64,000 nucleotides of DNA from Anaerolineaceae bacterium (lineage in GTDB: Bacteria > Chloroflexota > Anaerolineae > Aggregatilineales > Phototrophicaceae), in contig JACKCH010000019.1 in NCBI GenBank assembly GCA_020634115.1, positions 62,001 to 126,000 on the forward strand, written 5' to 3'. The position numbers and the translations under genes are program-made. The notes beneath the pieces were generated by a model that ran no database searches, was not told the DNA's origin, and worked only from the letters and a program-made list of their open reading frames with translations. Numbering within the stretch: position 1 is the first letter of the stretch; every line of letters begins with the position of its first letter. Positions 18,001 through 26,302 of the stretch are shown here, piece after piece.

Positions 18001-19261
18001 GATAGCCGATAATCAGTGCAAACAGCATCAGCCCGTAGGTGATTCCCTGACTGATAATGCGTTCCGTATCCACACTGCGGTGCTGCAATACTCCATAAGC
18101 CATCCCGATAGTTGGCAGGACGAAGAAGGGTGTCAGCGCCGAACTGTTCAGTGGCAGTACGGGATTGCCCATAATGATTTGAGTGATGAGGTTCATGGCC
18201 CATAGCACGATGGGGAAACCAACCAGTGTCAGCCCGATCAGTGCCGCATTAATCTGGTCACGCACCCGGGCAAAGGGTGTGCGTGCACGCCGCCGGAGCA
18301 GCGTGCCGATCAGGGCAATGACGGCGACAATATTGACAAACATCACGCTTTGCCACGTAGTCGAAAAATCCCTTGGATTACCCGGATTATAGTAGCGGTA
18401 CAGGGCCAGGATAGCGACGAAGGAACTGAGAAGCAGCGGCAGCAGTTCTATCCAGGCATATTTATAGGCCACCGCGATTTTAGTAGGATAGTGAATGGCG
18501 AGCGCCCCGAGTGTGCCGCCCATATAGGCGATGGCAGCCAGCCAGACGGGTAGGGTGAAATAGGTGTTGTTGACATCGAAACTGCCGCCCATAAACAGCG
18601 CCAGCGTGATGCACAGCAGCGCCACGAATTGCGCGGTACTCTGGTGCGGGCGAAGTACCAACACGACGATACCGATTCCAAGCGTCGCCACACCGACGAC
18701 ATATGGGATGACGAAAAAGGTCATGAAATCGCTAGTTGGGAGGAATTGCGCCGGGTAGTTGGTCTGGCAGCGGGCGAAGCCATCTTCCACCGCGCCACAC
18801 TGGACAGGGTCAACAAACGAGACACTGCTGCCGACGGCTGACCGCAGAAATTCTACCTGGAGGGATTCGCCGGCTTTCAGATTCGCTAAAATCGCCTGGA
18901 AACTCGCACGGGCAGCGGCATAATCACCAGGGCTTGTCATCAACTCAGTGCCATTGATTGCAACCACCTCGTCGCCGCGCATCAGCCCGGAATCCAGCCC
19001 CGCCCAGGGGGTATCCGAGCTGATCGGCATACTGCCATCCACCACCAGGTTAGGCGTCAGCAGCGCGCCCAGGAAGGGATGCGTACGCCACTCCAACGCC
19101 TGTACCAGCAGCGCCAGCATCAGGATAGCGGAGATGACCGCCAGCGCCAGGACAATCGCAAAACCAGGGCGCTGGAGCGATAAATTGGACAACAAGGCCG
19201 TTTGCACCGAATTGGACGGCATAGCCTGGCTTGTGCTGCTTGTTTTTGATGCTGCGCTCAT
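15020..19261 (-). CDS. Large orphan sensor histidine kinase: TM/PDZ-like, multi-TM, multiple GAF, HisKA-HATPase
   Basis: 1413 residues. An N-terminal transmembrane helix (about 32-55) precedes a PDZ-like extracytoplasmic segment (WAGLDSGLMRGDEVVAINGT, about 86-105). Then come about eight to ten further helices up to residue ~470 and a series of about four GAF-type domains (about 490-1150). The H-box HELKTPMTSMRG (His near 1170) and an ATPase domain with N-box NMVSNAYKY, DTGIGM and GTGLGLTI close the protein. It would autophosphorylate in response to a membrane or small-molecule signal. No response regulator is adjacent. The start has a strong GGAGGAAGT ribosome site. Confidence 0.9.
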   Translation of the reverse strand: MSAASKTSSTSQAMPSNSVQTALLSNLSLQRPGFAIVLALAVISAILMLALLVQALEWRTHPFLGALLTPNLVVDGSMPISSDTPWAGLDSGLMRGDEVVAINGTELMTSPGDYAAARASFQAILANLKAGESLQVEFLRSAVGSSVSFVDPVQCGAVEDGFARCQTNYPAQFLPTSDFMTFFVIPYVVGVATLGIGIVVLVLRPHQSTAQFVALLCITLALFMGGSFDVNNTYFTLPVWLAAIAYMGGTLGALAIHYPTKIAVAYKYAWIELLPLLLSSFVAILALYRYYNPGNPRDFSTTWQSVMFVNIVAVIALIGTLLRRRARTPFARVRDQINAALIGLTLVGFPIVLWAMNLITQIIMGNPVLPLNSSALTPFFVLPTIGMAYGVLQHRSVDTERIISQGITYGLMLFALIIGYLLLVLGVNFLTHEVIDPNNPILVATAIFFIATLFLPVRTRLQRRIDTIYFRVRTNYQERAETYSQKLTTLTDLETIFGVFREEVDHSIHPDHVLVFLQDPQTDHYKTFNSPATTDVSFAPDSSLIAYLKNQQADPIIYLEKDRPWPPELLPERTRINILKTLVIAALHGKDDLNGFIIFGRPRSGKSYYEYEEIRFLRNLAGQTAIAVERAMAIASLERRVRELGILSNISQAVNFTIEFDNLLELISNQTERLLGATHFYIVLRHQAAPSKLYYAFFLEHEERYEDKENKRWQMGRDLFSEVTQHGVPLQVTNYVEAMRERHSPIIFEDPALKAWMGVPLVAGKNTLGCLAVGTIDPNETYNEEQLRLFENIGSLAATSLEKARLYDETKTRTRQLSALNDISQQLASELHVESLLELITKSAVNILEAEAGSLLLTVDDDSGDLEFKIAIGGSGQNLVGSRFPSGKGLVGEVANSGKPVIVNDAANDPRWGGDLEGSTFITTAILAAPLIAQKRVTGVLEVLNKKHGGIFVDEDAELLATFAGQAAIALENARLFEMTDMQLSQRVDELQVLERIDVELNRSLDMNKVAEITMRWAIANSGATAGVLGLVTEDQAHLEIIARYGYGDLDSPEGAEGALWPLNQGIVRRVMRTRQADLAPDVKIDPDYTPSLRYSLSQITIPMVSAGEIHAVLVLETDREPRLSLVDMAFAQRLAEHASIAITNAQFYAEMQRANESKSEFVSFVAHELKTPMTSMRGFADLLLSGVTGDMNEQQRSFLGTIRSNIDRMNTLVSDLNDITKLQVDKMRMEFSSVDFRNVVTETLRPLTRQIEDKGQTLNIQMPPEIPLIRADQNRLIQVLTNMVSNAYKYTPPDGTITIKGELIAEAAENKAQQSQELLHVSVRDTGIGMSQEDLVRLFTPYFRSENPLTREQPGTGLGLTITRGIIQLHGGKIWVDSELGVGTTFNFTVPLAAEEEQPEEIDLEDATQPIK

Positions 19262-19443
19262 GCAACTTCCTCCGCGATTTGCCTTCGGGTGTTTGTAACA
19301 GGACTCTCGCTTTGGTCAGGGAAGATATTCCCTTGCTTAATCGGACAATCTGCGCCAACCGCTTCGAAAATGGATATTCCCATTGGGTGGCAATCCTGCT
19401 TTGGTGCGATAAACTAGGATCACTTTCTGTATTCTAATACTTG

Positions 19444-19452
19444 ATTGTAGCA
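19444..19452 (-). promoter_or_regulatory. Extended -10 element for the sensor kinase
   Basis: TGCTACAAT on the minus strand, giving a leader of about 180 nt. -35 not evident. Confidence 0.4.
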
Positions 19453-19533
19453 TAGGCTGGAAATCAACACTATTGGAGTGTATTTTCTTTTAGTTTGATT
19501 TGTGTTTATCTTTGCTTGAGGTGCGGCGAGTTT

Positions 19534-19542
19534 TGCTATAAT
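19534..19542 (+). promoter_or_regulatory. Extended -10 element for the mutase-subunit/meaB operon
   Basis: TGCTATAAT; TTGCTT lies 19 nt upstream as a poorly spaced -35. The leader would be about 100 nt. Confidence 0.55.
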
Positions 19543-19649
19543 TAAGGTGGTGTGTGGTTTCTTTTTTTACATCGTACCATGCTTTGCCCGTAAAGAGGTT
19601 AAGGAACGCCTGTAGACGGGCCTTTTCTCAGCATTAGGAATAATAGACT

Positions 19650-20057
19650 ATGACATCGAATTCCGTTATACGTGTTCTCATCGCCAAGCCCGGCCTGGAT
19701 GGGCACGACCGGGGGGCAAAAGTGATCGCGCGGGCGCTGCGTGACGCCGGTATGGAGGTCATCTATACTGGGCTGCGTCAGACCCCGGAGATGATCGCTG
19801 AGGCCGCCTTGCAGGAAGATGCTGACATTGTGGGCCTTAGCATCCTCAGCGGGGCGCACATGACTCTGGTGCCGCGCATCCGGCAGGTGATGGATGAAAA
19901 TGACCTGAAGGACGTGCCACTGCTGGTCGGCGGGATCATCCCCGATGAGGACATCGCCCAGTTACAGGCTATCGGTATCGCCGGGGTATTTGGGCCTGGC
20001 ACCAGCACCGACGCGATTGTGGCGCATATTCACACGCTCATGCAGACCAAGCAGTAG
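19650..20057 (+). CDS. Methylmalonyl-CoA mutase cobalamin-binding subunit
   Basis: 135-residue stand-alone B12-binding domain. IRVLIAKPGLDGHDRGAKVI contains the D-x-H-x2-G cobalamin base-off motif (DGHDRG). Further blocks are VIYTGLRQTPEMIAEAAL, GLSILSGAHM and FGPGTSTDAIV. It would pair with a separate large catalytic subunit, not present in this window, to isomerise methylmalonyl-CoA and succinyl-CoA. Isobutyryl-CoA or related mutases use the same kind of small subunit, so the substrate is uncertain. It is followed after 6 bp by meaB. Confidence 0.88.
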   Translation: MTSNSVIRVLIAKPGLDGHDRGAKVIARALRDAGMEVIYTGLRQTPEMIAEAALQEDADIVGLSILSGAHMTLVPRIRQVMDENDLKDVPLLVGGIIPDEDIAQLQAIGIAGVFGPGTSTDAIVAHIHTLMQTKQ

Positions 20058-20063
20058 CCTCAC

Positions 20064-21104
20064 ATGGAGACTCTGGTTGACGCACTGCTGCGGGGTGAGC
20101 GTCGGGCCTTAGCTCGGTTGTTGACCATCGTTGAGAACGAACGAGAGGGGATGAACCAGGCGCTCACGGCGTTATTTCCCCATACCGGACGGGCCTGGGT
20201 GATTGGTGTAACCGGTGCACCGGGGACGGGCAAAAGCACGCTCGTGAATGCCCTCACCAAAGCCTACCGTGAGGTCGGCAAAACGGTGGGAATCATCGCG
20301 GTAGACCCCACCAGCCCGTACTCCGGCGGCGCGATTTTGGGGGATCGCATTCGGATGCGGGATTTGTCTGGTGACAGCGGTGTGTTTATCCGCAGTATGG
20401 CGACCCGTGGCAGTCTGGGCGGGCTTTCGCGTGCGACCCGTGACGCGATTCGGGTGATGGATGCCGCCGGGTTCGACATTATCCTGGTCGAGACGGTTGG
20501 CGCTGGGCAGAGCGAGGTGGATATTGTCCGCACCGCGCAAACGACCCTGGTCGTCGAAGCCCCCGGCCTGGGGGATGATGTGCAGGCCATCAAAGCCGGG
20601 ATTCTGGAAATCGCAGATGTGCTGGTGGTGAATAAAGCGGATCGCCCTGGCGTGGAGAATACCGTGCGCGGCCTGCGGGCGATGCTGGAGCTAGGACATC
20701 CCGCCTCTCGTAGCCAGTTAGTTCAGCATCACGGCCAGCTTGTGCCAGTGGATTCTCGCGACAACAGTCCTGCCGACCCGTTGTGGCTGCCGCCCATTGT
20801 ACGGACGGTTTCCACCGAAGAATCCGGTATTGAGGAATTGGTGACAGCGATTGAAAACCATCGTGCTTACCTGGGTAACGAGGGCGTCCTTGAGGTTCTG
20901 GAACGACAGCATATTGAGATCGAACTGGTTGACCGGCTGCGGACAGCATTAATGTCTCGCCTGCTAAATGTTGTCCCCCAAGATGCGATTACGACTCTGA
21001 TTCATCAGGTTCAAACCCGTGAATATACGCCGCAGGAAGCGGTTAGTGTGATTCTGAAGCTGCACGATGAAGGTCTGTCGGGGCAGTCCACCATTTCCGG
21101 TTGA
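20064..21104 (+). CDS. meaB: Mutase-associated GTPase MeaB (ArgK-type G3E GTPase)
   Basis: 346 residues. GTPase motifs: Walker A GAPGTGKSTLVNALT, VDPTSPYSGGAILGDRIRM, Walker B/G3 region ILVETVGAGQSEVD, and NKAD. The block MATRGSLGGLSRAT is diagnostic of MeaB/ArgK. It chaperones and protects adenosylcobalamin-dependent mutases, gating cofactor loading. It is directly downstream of the B12-binding subunit, as expected. An intrinsic terminator overlaps its stop codon. Confidence 0.94.
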   Translation: METLVDALLRGERRALARLLTIVENEREGMNQALTALFPHTGRAWVIGVTGAPGTGKSTLVNALTKAYREVGKTVGIIAVDPTSPYSGGAILGDRIRMRDLSGDSGVFIRSMATRGSLGGLSRATRDAIRVMDAAGFDIILVETVGAGQSEVDIVRTAQTTLVVEAPGLGDDVQAIKAGILEIADVLVVNKADRPGVENTVRGLRAMLELGHPASRSQLVQHHGQLVPVDSRDNSPADPLWLPPIVRTVSTEESGIEELVTAIENHRAYLGNEGVLEVLERQHIEIELVDRLRTALMSRLLNVVPQDAITTLIHQVQTREYTPQEAVSVILKLHDEGLSGQSTISG

Positions 21105-21129
21105 GGCGCAGCAGCGCCTCTTTGTTTTT
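21103..21129 (+). terminator. Intrinsic terminator after meaB
   Basis: GAGGCGC, AGCA loop, GCGCCTC followed by TTTGTTTTT; it starts at the meaB stop codon. Confidence 0.85.
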
Positions 21130-21193
21130 ATAGGGGTAAACCGTGCATTTCAGCAGCAGATCAATAGTCAATAACAGTGCGAGAGGGTGAAAC

Positions 21194-22219
21194 ATGGACA
21201 CGGAGATGGAGCGCGTTCCGGGTACAAAGATTATGCGGGAAACGGGAAGTTTTCCGGCGATTACATCAGTGGGGCAATACGGCCATATCATGGTGTTTTT
21301 CGGCTCGGCATCGCAAGACCTGGGTTCAGAGATTGGTTTGCACCTGGGCGTCGAACCGGGGAATTATAAGCGAACGACTTTTGATAATGAGAATATCTTC
21401 ATCCGCCTGGAAGAAAGCGTGCGCGGGCAGGATGTCTATCTCATTCAGACGATGGCCTCCCCTATCCATGATAACATCATGGAAATGCTCATCATGATTG
21501 ATGCCCTCAAACGCGACTCTGCCGGGCGAATTAACGTGGTCATTCCCTATATGACCTATACCCGTTCCGACAAAAAAGATCAGCCGCGTGTGCCGATCAC
21601 CGCTCGGTTGATGGCGAACATGATCGAAATTGCCGGCGTGGATCGGTATATGACGATTGATCTCCACGCCGGGCAGATTCAAGGGTTTTTCAATATCCCT
21701 GGTGATGTCCTGACTGCTTTCCACTTGCTCTGTGATTATGTGCAGGAAAAAGCGATTGAAAACTTGGTTGTAGTCTCTGCTGATCTGGGCTTTGCGAAAA
21801 AGGCACGGAATTGGGCGGAACAGTTGGGGGCGCCGTTGGGGGTCATCGAAAAACGCCGTTTATTCAATACTGGCAATGCCGAGGCGCTGACGATTATCGG
21901 TGACGTGAAAGACAAGAACGTTCTTTTGGTGGACGATGAAGTGCTGACAGGTGGGACAATCGCAAAGGCAGTTGAACTGCTGCGGACGGAAGGTGCGCAG
22001 GACATTTACTTGGCCTTCACCCACGCGATTCTGGCGAAGGATGCGCCGGAGCGATTGGGGAATCTGAATCTCAAAGAGATCATTACCACCAATACGCTGC
22101 CCATTCCTGAATCCAAACATCTGCCCAACATGACGGTGCTTTCGGTTGCGCCGCTCTTAGGCGAGGTGATCCTCCGTGCGCATGAAGGCCGCAGCGTCGG
22201 TGAGTTATTCAACGAATAG
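21194..22219 (+). CDS. prs: Ribose-phosphate pyrophosphokinase family protein
   Basis: 341 residues of the PRPP synthetase family, which makes PRPP from ribose 5-phosphate and ATP. The N-terminal domain opens with HIMVFFGSASQDLGSEI and contains VIPYMTYTRSDKKDQPRVPI, where the family usually has PY..Y.RQD...; then MTIDLHAGQIQGFF, and the PRPP loop LLVDDEVLTGGTIA. The enzyme is somewhat divergent (Ser in YTRSDKK where Gln is common) but keeps the catalytic framework. GAGAGGGTG precedes the ATG. It has its own transcription unit after the meaB terminator. Confidence 0.85.
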   Translation: MDTEMERVPGTKIMRETGSFPAITSVGQYGHIMVFFGSASQDLGSEIGLHLGVEPGNYKRTTFDNENIFIRLEESVRGQDVYLIQTMASPIHDNIMEMLIMIDALKRDSAGRINVVIPYMTYTRSDKKDQPRVPITARLMANMIEIAGVDRYMTIDLHAGQIQGFFNIPGDVLTAFHLLCDYVQEKAIENLVVVSADLGFAKKARNWAEQLGAPLGVIEKRRLFNTGNAEALTIIGDVKDKNVLLVDDEVLTGGTIAKAVELLRTEGAQDIYLAFTHAILAKDAPERLGNLNLKEIITTNTLPIPESKHLPNMTVLSVAPLLGEVILRAHEGRSVGELFNE

Positions 22220-22309
22220 GCGCAATCAGGAAAACAAATCGTATATTCGGAGGTATTTTCGTAGGGTCATGATGATGCTCTTTGAAAAATCAGCTCGGTG
22301 ATTGTTTCA

Positions 22310-22336
22310 TAGGGGTGTACCGCCGTGCGCCCCTAC
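22310..22336. repeat. Dispersed hairpin repeat, copy 2
   Basis: TAGGGGTGTAC ... GTGCGCCCCTA around CGCC, between the convergent prs and ABC transporter genes. Two mismatches weaken the stem relative to copy 1. Confidence 0.65.
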
Positions 22337-22418
22337 CCGCCTCTCATTTTAGGAAGATTCTGCAGGGGCGATTTGGCGTGGTCGTCCAATCTGTCACTGC
22401 TAATCTCCGACGGCAGTA

Positions 22419-24254
22419 TTACGTGGATTTCGTCGCCCCGAATAGGTCGCGTGCTTCCTCAATATAGCTCAACGACTGGTGGCGGAAATACGTGTTGTAC
22501 AGTTCCGCGTAGTGGCCGCCTTGGGCCATAAGCGAGTCGTGATTACCTTCCTCAATAATTTTACCTTCCTGTAACACGATAATTCGATCCGCACTGCGGA
22601 CGGTACTCAACCGGTGCGCGATCAGAATCGAGGTGGATTGCGCTAGAATTAAATCCAGCGCCTCCTGAATCTGTGTCTCGGTGAAGGGGTCAATGCTGGC
22701 GGTGGCCTCGTCCAGCACAAAGATAGCCGGTTTTTGCAGCAAAACCCGTAACAGGCTCACCAACTGGCGCTGCCCCATACTCAATTGTGCGCCGCGTTCG
22801 CCCACATCGGTTCGCAGCCCGTCAGGGAGCGTTTCCAGCCATTCTCCCTGGCCGATACTGTGCGCAATCTCCTCAACTTCGCTGTCGGTGGCGTCCGGTT
22901 TGCTGTAACGGATGTTATCGGCAATCGTGCCGCTGAACAGGAACGGCGATTGCGAGACAATCCCCAGCCGCTGCCGGTAGGCTTGCAGGTCGAATGTACG
23001 AATATCCTGCCCGTCGATCCGAATAGCGCCACCCTGGAACTCGTAAAAGCGGGCGATCAGCTTGGCGATAGTGCTTTTCCCCGCCCCGGTATGCCCCACA
23101 AACGCGATACTTTTCCCTGGCTGAATATCCAGGTTAAAGTGATCCAGCACCGGTTGGTCAGGTTTATACTCAAACACTACGTCATCAAAGAGGATGTGAC
23201 CTTTCAAATCCCCTGGCTGGCGGTGGTCAGTCTGCTGGAGGGTGTTTTCCGTATCAATTAGGGCGAAAACGCGCTCGGTGGCGCTCAACCCCTGCTGGAA
23301 CTGGCTCCAGAAAGACGCCAGATTCATGAAAGGAAACCAGAAGCGGTCTACCCCTTGAATGAACAGGAACCACGCCGCCAGACTCACCACCCCGGTGACA
23401 GCCAGTTGGGCGCCTACATAGACCACCACGCTGATCGCAATCCCCGATAACAGGTTCAGCACCGGGAAGATCAACGCCAGCACAAACCCACGCCGTAAGT
23501 TGATCCGGTACGATTGGGTATTCACGCCCACGAATTCGTTGTAGACCATGCCTTCCTGCCGGAAATTCTTGGCGACACTGATGCCGGTTACGGTTTCCTG
23601 GATGACATCATTCACCGTCGCCATCGCTCGTGACCCCTGCCGGGTAACTTGCCGCGCCAAGCGCCGGAAGCTCAATGCGGTAATCACGACCATCGGTGTC
23701 GTGAGCAGCAACACTAGGGTCAGTTCCCAGGATTGGTTGAGCATGACGACCAGCAGAATCACAACCTGCACCAACTGAGTAATCACGTCGCTGCTGACCA
23801 GTACCACATCCCCGAATTCCTGCGTGTCGCTGGTGATACGGCTGACGATTTTGCCGGACTTGTTCACATCATAGAATGCCAGGTCGCGTTCCAGCGCGGC
23901 TTTGAAGGCATCCTTGCGCATCTCGGCCACGACATTCCCGATCACCTGGCTGGAAAGCAACCGCCGCAGCCAGTTCGCGCCATATTCGGCGAACGCCGCC
24001 ACCAGCATCGCCCCAATGATGATGGTCAGCGCGGATGAGGTTGTCCCGTCACTTTCGGTTGCCAGCACGTTGACCCCGGCGGCGATCAGAATCGGGCGCA
24101 GCGCTCCGACTACTGAAATCGTGATGAATCCCCCGATGACCAGGATCACCTTACCTCGGTAGCGCCCCAGATACTGGGTAATCCGTCCGAGCAAGTATTT
24201 ATCGGTATATTGGCGATCATATTTGTCGGCATCCAGGCCGCCCATGAAGCGCAT
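22419..24254 (-). CDS. ABC exporter half-transporter, catalytically canonical subunit
   Basis: 611 residues: six-helix type I exporter membrane domain (about 30-330) fused to an ATPase. Walker A is GHTGAGKSTI, the signature LSMGQRQL is slightly degenerate, and Walker B is IFVLDEATASID with the catalytic Glu. H-loop LIAHRLSTV. It is encoded 2 bp downstream of the partner gene at 24257, whose Walker B carries Asp instead of Glu, so the two probably form a heterodimeric exporter. The substrate is unknown; lipid or drug export are typical of such pairs. Confidence 0.9.
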   Translation of the reverse strand: MRFMGGLDADKYDRQYTDKYLLGRITQYLGRYRGKVILVIGGFITISVVGALRPILIAAGVNVLATESDGTTSSALTIIIGAMLVAAFAEYGANWLRRLLSSQVIGNVVAEMRKDAFKAALERDLAFYDVNKSGKIVSRITSDTQEFGDVVLVSSDVITQLVQVVILLVVMLNQSWELTLVLLLTTPMVVITALSFRRLARQVTRQGSRAMATVNDVIQETVTGISVAKNFRQEGMVYNEFVGVNTQSYRINLRRGFVLALIFPVLNLLSGIAISVVVYVGAQLAVTGVVSLAAWFLFIQGVDRFWFPFMNLASFWSQFQQGLSATERVFALIDTENTLQQTDHRQPGDLKGHILFDDVVFEYKPDQPVLDHFNLDIQPGKSIAFVGHTGAGKSTIAKLIARFYEFQGGAIRIDGQDIRTFDLQAYRQRLGIVSQSPFLFSGTIADNIRYSKPDATDSEVEEIAHSIGQGEWLETLPDGLRTDVGERGAQLSMGQRQLVSLLRVLLQKPAIFVLDEATASIDPFTETQIQEALDLILAQSTSILIAHRLSTVRSADRIIVLQEGKIIEEGNHDSLMAQGGHYAELYNTYFRHQSLSYIEEARDLFGATKST

Positions 24255-24256
24255 GG

Positions 24257-26056
24257 TTAGTCCCTTTCCGCACCGTTAGTCGTAGCCTGTTCAGGCGTGG
24301 CTGCTGGTTCATACCGAGCGAAGATGCGCCGGTAGGCTTCTGATGACTGGAGCAGGTCTTCGTGTGTGCCTTGCGCCACTACCCGCCCTTTCCGCAGGAC
24401 GATGATATGATCTGCCCAGCGAATTTGAGAGAGGCGGTGGGTAATCAGGATGGTGGTTCGCCCTTTGGCTGCTTTCCAGATGGCTTGCTGAATCAGGTCT
24501 TCGGTAGCGCTGTCTATCGCGCTGGTGCTGTCATCCAGGACGAGAATTGGCGGATTTTTCAGAAAAGCGCGGGCGATAGCCAACCGCTGCCGCTGCCCAC
24601 CGCTTAACGTCACGCCGCGCTGCCCGATGACAGTTTCATAGCCTTCCGGGAAAGACATGACAAATTCATGGGCCTGGGCATTCCGCGCTGATTCTTCGAT
24701 CAGTTCGAGCGGGGCATCCGGTTCGCCAAAGGCAATATTCTGGCTCACAGTGCGGCTGAATAGGAAAATATCCTGTTCGATGATGCTGATCTGGGAGCGT
24801 AGCGATTCCAGTTTCCAGTCACGTACATCCACCCCATCCACCAGCACACGCCCGCTGCTGGTGTCATAAATCCGGTTAATCAGTTTGGTGACAGTGCTTT
24901 TGCCCGACCCGGTTTGCCCCACCAGCGCCACCGTCTGGCCGGGTTGGATGGTGAACGTGATGTCATGCAGCACCGGGGTGCCACTGCCATAGCCGAAATC
25001 CACATGCTCGAAGGTGATTTCGCCCGTAATCGGCGCTTCATGCCCGCTTTCGTTTTGGTCGAGGTCGGTCTGCGCGTTGATAACGTTCAGGATACGGCCC
25101 GCGCTGGCGTACCCCAGGGCGATGCGGGGCAGCGAGAATAACGTCGAAAACACAGGAAAACCGAACAGAAACATCACGGTTACATAGGTCACTACGTCAC
25201 CACTGTTGATTTTCCCCTGTTCGTAGAGGGTGATGGCATGTAAATAAGACAGGACAATCGCTAACGGCAGCAGCAGGTTGGAGAGATACCGGGCCTCAAT
25301 GCTACCCTGTTCAATGTAGCGGTCGCGTACGGTGTCAGCCAACTCATTAAACAACTCAGATTCCCGTTTTTCCTGCGCCGCACCTTTGACGATCTGTAAT
25401 CCGTCCAGCGCCTCGGCTAACCGCGCGTTCATCCGGCCGAAGCTGGCACGCACTTCCTGGGCGATGGGATGCAGACGGCGGATAAAGCGGATTTGGATTG
25501 TCAGGTGGGTGACCAGGAACAAAACCGGCACCAGCAGCAGGTCAGGATGAATCAGCGGGGCGGAAACCACCGGCATCAGCAGGAAGAAGCTCGACCCGAT
25601 CAGGACATTCATACCGGGATTCATCATCAGATTCATCTCGCGCACGTCGTTTGTGACCCGCGCCATAATTTCGCCTACTGGCTGGAAGTCGTGATAGGAC
25701 ATGCTCTTGCCGAGCAGACTTGCATACAGTTCATCCCGGACATCTCGTTCAAACCGCTGCGCGAAAATTTCCGATGAATAGTTTCGCATCAGTTGGAGAA
25801 CCGCCCGCAGCGCCTGCGACAACACGATTCCGACCACCATCAACAGCACATAACCGATATCCTGCCGCTGTTCAATGGCGTTCACTGACTGCCCGATGAA
25901 GCCGGGGACAGCCGCCGCCAGCGCCGCGTTGCTGAACGCGCCGATAATCAGCCCCAATCCAACCCAGGGGTGACGGCGCACATGGGAGAGGATGAACCGG
26001 AATGGACTGGAATGGTTCGTATTGTACGGGGTTTGGGTTAAAAACTCAGACGACAT
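24257..26056 (-). CDS. ABC exporter half-transporter, degenerate-site subunit
   Basis: 599 residues with an N-terminal six-helix domain (about 30-320) and a C-terminal ATPase. Walker A GQTGSGKSTV, signature LSGGQRQRLAIARAF (canonical), Walker B ILVLDDSTSAID with Asp in place of the catalytic Glu, H-loop LITHRLSQI. In heterodimeric exporters such as BmrCD or TM287/288 the Asp subunit forms the non-hydrolysing site. First gene of a two-gene minus-strand operon with the 22419 gene. Confidence 0.9.
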   Translation of the reverse strand: MSSEFLTQTPYNTNHSSPFRFILSHVRRHPWVGLGLIIGAFSNAALAAAVPGFIGQSVNAIEQRQDIGYVLLMVVGIVLSQALRAVLQLMRNYSSEIFAQRFERDVRDELYASLLGKSMSYHDFQPVGEIMARVTNDVREMNLMMNPGMNVLIGSSFFLLMPVVSAPLIHPDLLLVPVLFLVTHLTIQIRFIRRLHPIAQEVRASFGRMNARLAEALDGLQIVKGAAQEKRESELFNELADTVRDRYIEQGSIEARYLSNLLLPLAIVLSYLHAITLYEQGKINSGDVVTYVTVMFLFGFPVFSTLFSLPRIALGYASAGRILNVINAQTDLDQNESGHEAPITGEITFEHVDFGYGSGTPVLHDITFTIQPGQTVALVGQTGSGKSTVTKLINRIYDTSSGRVLVDGVDVRDWKLESLRSQISIIEQDIFLFSRTVSQNIAFGEPDAPLELIEESARNAQAHEFVMSFPEGYETVIGQRGVTLSGGQRQRLAIARAFLKNPPILVLDDSTSAIDSATEDLIQQAIWKAAKGRTTILITHRLSQIRWADHIIVLRKGRVVAQGTHEDLLQSSEAYRRIFARYEPAATPEQATTNGAERD

Positions 26057-26302
26057 AAGCGCAACCTGAAGTCAACAACCTGAATGGGTGCGTTCTCAAT
26101 GGTATCACACGCCTCATAGCCCATGTAACGCCAATTTTCCCCTTTTACCAGTAAAAAACCTATGGGGTAGCCAAATTCGGCCTTTTGGTTAAAATGGTGC
26201 ATCAGTATCGGCGGAGGTGCGGTGAAATCAGATGCTATCACGCCGCCATATTACGGACAATGGGTTTCTTCCTTTGTCTTGACCATATTGAAATAAAGGT
26301 AC

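Larger units (their letters stand above)
19262..19649. other. Intergenic region, divergent promoters
   Basis: 388 bp between the divergent sensor kinase and the cobalamin-binding subunit. It holds candidate extended -10 elements on both strands (19444-19452 minus, 19534-19542 plus). GATATTCCC occurs twice (about 19327 and 19372) as a possible operator. No RNA gene or small ORF with a convincing ribosome site was seen. Confidence 0.5.
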
